Source of the DNA: Nitrosomonadales bacterium
Lineage (GTDB): Bacteria; Pseudomonadota; Gammaproteobacteria; Burkholderiales; SG8-41
Direction: 5' to 3'
NCBI GenBank assembly: GCA_009885185.1
Contig: VFLF01000035.1
Location: forward strand, 1-7,768
Length of the DNA stretch: 7,768 nucleotides
Under the pieces are notes generated by a model that was given only the letters and a program-made list of their open reading frames with translations, ran no database searches and was not told the DNA's origin. This document shows, piece by piece, positions 6,737 through 7,768 of the stretch; position 1 is the stretch's first letter; the number at the start of each line of letters is the position of its first letter. The translations under genes were made by a program, and so were the position numbers.

Positions 6737-7768
6737 TTAATTTGATGCCACGGTGCTGCGTGACTTGAGGAAGGCGATCGCCTGATGCAGCTCATAGTCC
6801 TTTTTGGACACCACTTCACCGGGCGCGGGACGCAGTTCCTTGGGATCGATCTCGGGGCGCACCTCCGGCGTGAAATTGAATTTCGCGCGTACTGCAGCGG
6901 CGATCTTATCCTTGTCCTGTTCTTTCGGATCGGCCTTGGTGTCGGCTTTGGTTTCCGTCAGATGCTTGGACAGATCGGCTTCGCGCACGCGCAGGCTGGC
7001 GGCCTTGTCCACCGGGCCTTCGAGCGGAATATCCGGCGTGATGCCCTTGGCCTGTATCGAGCGGCCCTGCGGCGTGTAGTAGCGCGCCGTGGTGAGCTTG
7101 ATCGCGGTGTTGTTGCCGAGTGGCAATATGGTTTGCACCGAACCCTTGCCGAAGGTTTGCTGGCCCATGATGACCGCGCGGTTATGGTCCTGCAACGCGC
7201 CCGCAACGATCTCGGAAGCCGATGCCGAGCCGCCGTTGACCAGCACCACCATCGGTACTTTTTTGATCGCCGCCGGCAGTCCGCTCACGAAGTCCTGACG
7301 GTTGCGGCCACGCAGATAATGTTCGGGGCTGGCATTCAGGCGCATTTTGGAATCATCGGCGCGGCCATCGGTGTAAACCACCAGTTGACCGGGTTCCAGG
7401 AACATCGCCGACACCGCCACTGCGCTGTTCAGCAAGCCGCCCGGATCGTTGCGCAGATCCAGAATGATGCCGCGCATGGCGCCGGTGTTGGCCTTGAAGT
7501 GGGTCTGAATTGCGTTGGCGAGCAGCTCGCCGGTGCCCTCCTGAAACTGCGTGACGCGGAAGTAGGCATAGCCCGGTTCCAGCAGCGTGGAGCGGACACT
7601 CTGAATCTTGATGACCGCGCGCGTCAGCACGAGTTCGATGGGGTTGGGTTCATTCTTGCGCACGATGGTGAGGCGGATTTTGGTGTCGGGTTTGCCGCGC
7701 ATCTGCTTGACCGCGTCGTTCAGCGTCATGCCCTTGACCGAGGCGTCGTCGAGCTTGACGATCAAATC
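6737..7768 (-). CDS. ctpA: Carboxyl-terminal processing protease (peptidase S41), N-terminal part missing
   Basis: Periplasmic serine protease of the CtpA/Prc family that cleaves proteins from their C-termini and takes part in envelope and cell-wall hydrolase control. The window holds the last 343 residues; the frame is open to base 7768, so the signal peptide, first domain and start of the PDZ domain are outside. The fragment begins in the PDZ domain (DLIVKLDDASVKGMTLNDAV). The protease core follows, with ILDLRNDPGGLL, the NGGSASASEI motif whose middle Ser (codon 7222-7220) should be the nucleophile, and TFGKGSVQ whose Lys (codon 7147-7145) is the general base; they are 25 residues apart as in E. 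coli Prc. A charged tail follows (TKADTKADPKEQDKDK), then PEIDPKELRPAPGE and the end ALASN-like SRSTVASN. Length and tail resemble the shorter CtpA type rather than the larger E. coli Prc. It lies directly upstream of moeB. Confidence 0.95.
   Translation of the reverse strand, partial: DLIVKLDDASVKGMTLNDAVKQMRGKPDTKIRLTIVRKNEPNPIELVLTRAVIKIQSVRSTLLEPGYAYFRVTQFQEGTGELLANAIQTHFKANTGAMRGIILDLRNDPGGLLNSAVAVSAMFLEPGQLVVYTDGRADDSKMRLNASPEHYLRGRNRQDFVSGLPAAIKKVPMVVLVNGGSASASEIVAGALQDHNRAVIMGQQTFGKGSVQTILPLGNNTAIKLTTARYYTPQGRSIQAKGITPDIPLEGPVDKAASLRVREADLSKHLTETKADTKADPKEQDKDKIAAAVRAKFNFTPEVRPEIDPKELRPAPGEVVSKKDYELHQAIAFLKSRSTVASN

Overview
This 7.8 kb window looks like ordinary chromosomal DNA of a moderately GC-rich proteobacterium, most likely a betaproteobacterium. 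The basis is the type of each protein and three neighbourhoods I recall as characteristic of that group: dacA-dat, argB-HAD nucleotidase-slmA, and ctpA-moeB. No database search was possible, so the lineage is an inference. There are ten protein-coding genes, two of them cut by the window edges. I see no tRNA, rRNA, CRISPR array, insertion sequence or phage gene.

The layout has three blocks. Block 1 (minus strand, 2617 down to 1) reads as ECF-type sigma factor, small soluble zinc-finger anti-sigma protein (ATGA overlap), dacA (D,D-carboxypeptidase) and dat (D-amino-acid aminotransferase, cut at base 1). dacA and dat both act on D-alanine and peptidoglycan. The sigma/anti-sigma pair lies 35 bp upstream of dacA in the same direction.

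Block 2 (plus strand, 2753 to 5873) holds a small heat-shock protein (Hsp20) with a near-consensus sigma-32 promoter and a strong intrinsic terminator. Then come argB (arginine biosynthesis), a HAD-family pyrimidine 5'-nucleotidase-like gene, slmA (TetR-family nucleoid occlusion factor) and an unrecognised 121-residue protein with a Gly/Ala-rich segment. The last four are closely packed and probably one operon.

Block 3 (minus strand, 7768 down to 5889) holds ctpA (S41 carboxyl-terminal processing protease, cut at the right edge), an intrinsic terminator, and moeB (sulfur-carrier adenylyltransferase). moeB ends 15 bp from the end of block 2, tail to tail.

I did not find a convincing new biological system. 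The points most worth checking are the sigma/zinc-finger pair in front of cell-wall genes, -10-like hexamers 5-6 nt before SD-less start codons (dacA, sigma, argB), the sigma-32 promoter of hsp20, a terminator just before moeB, and the unknown gene after slmA.
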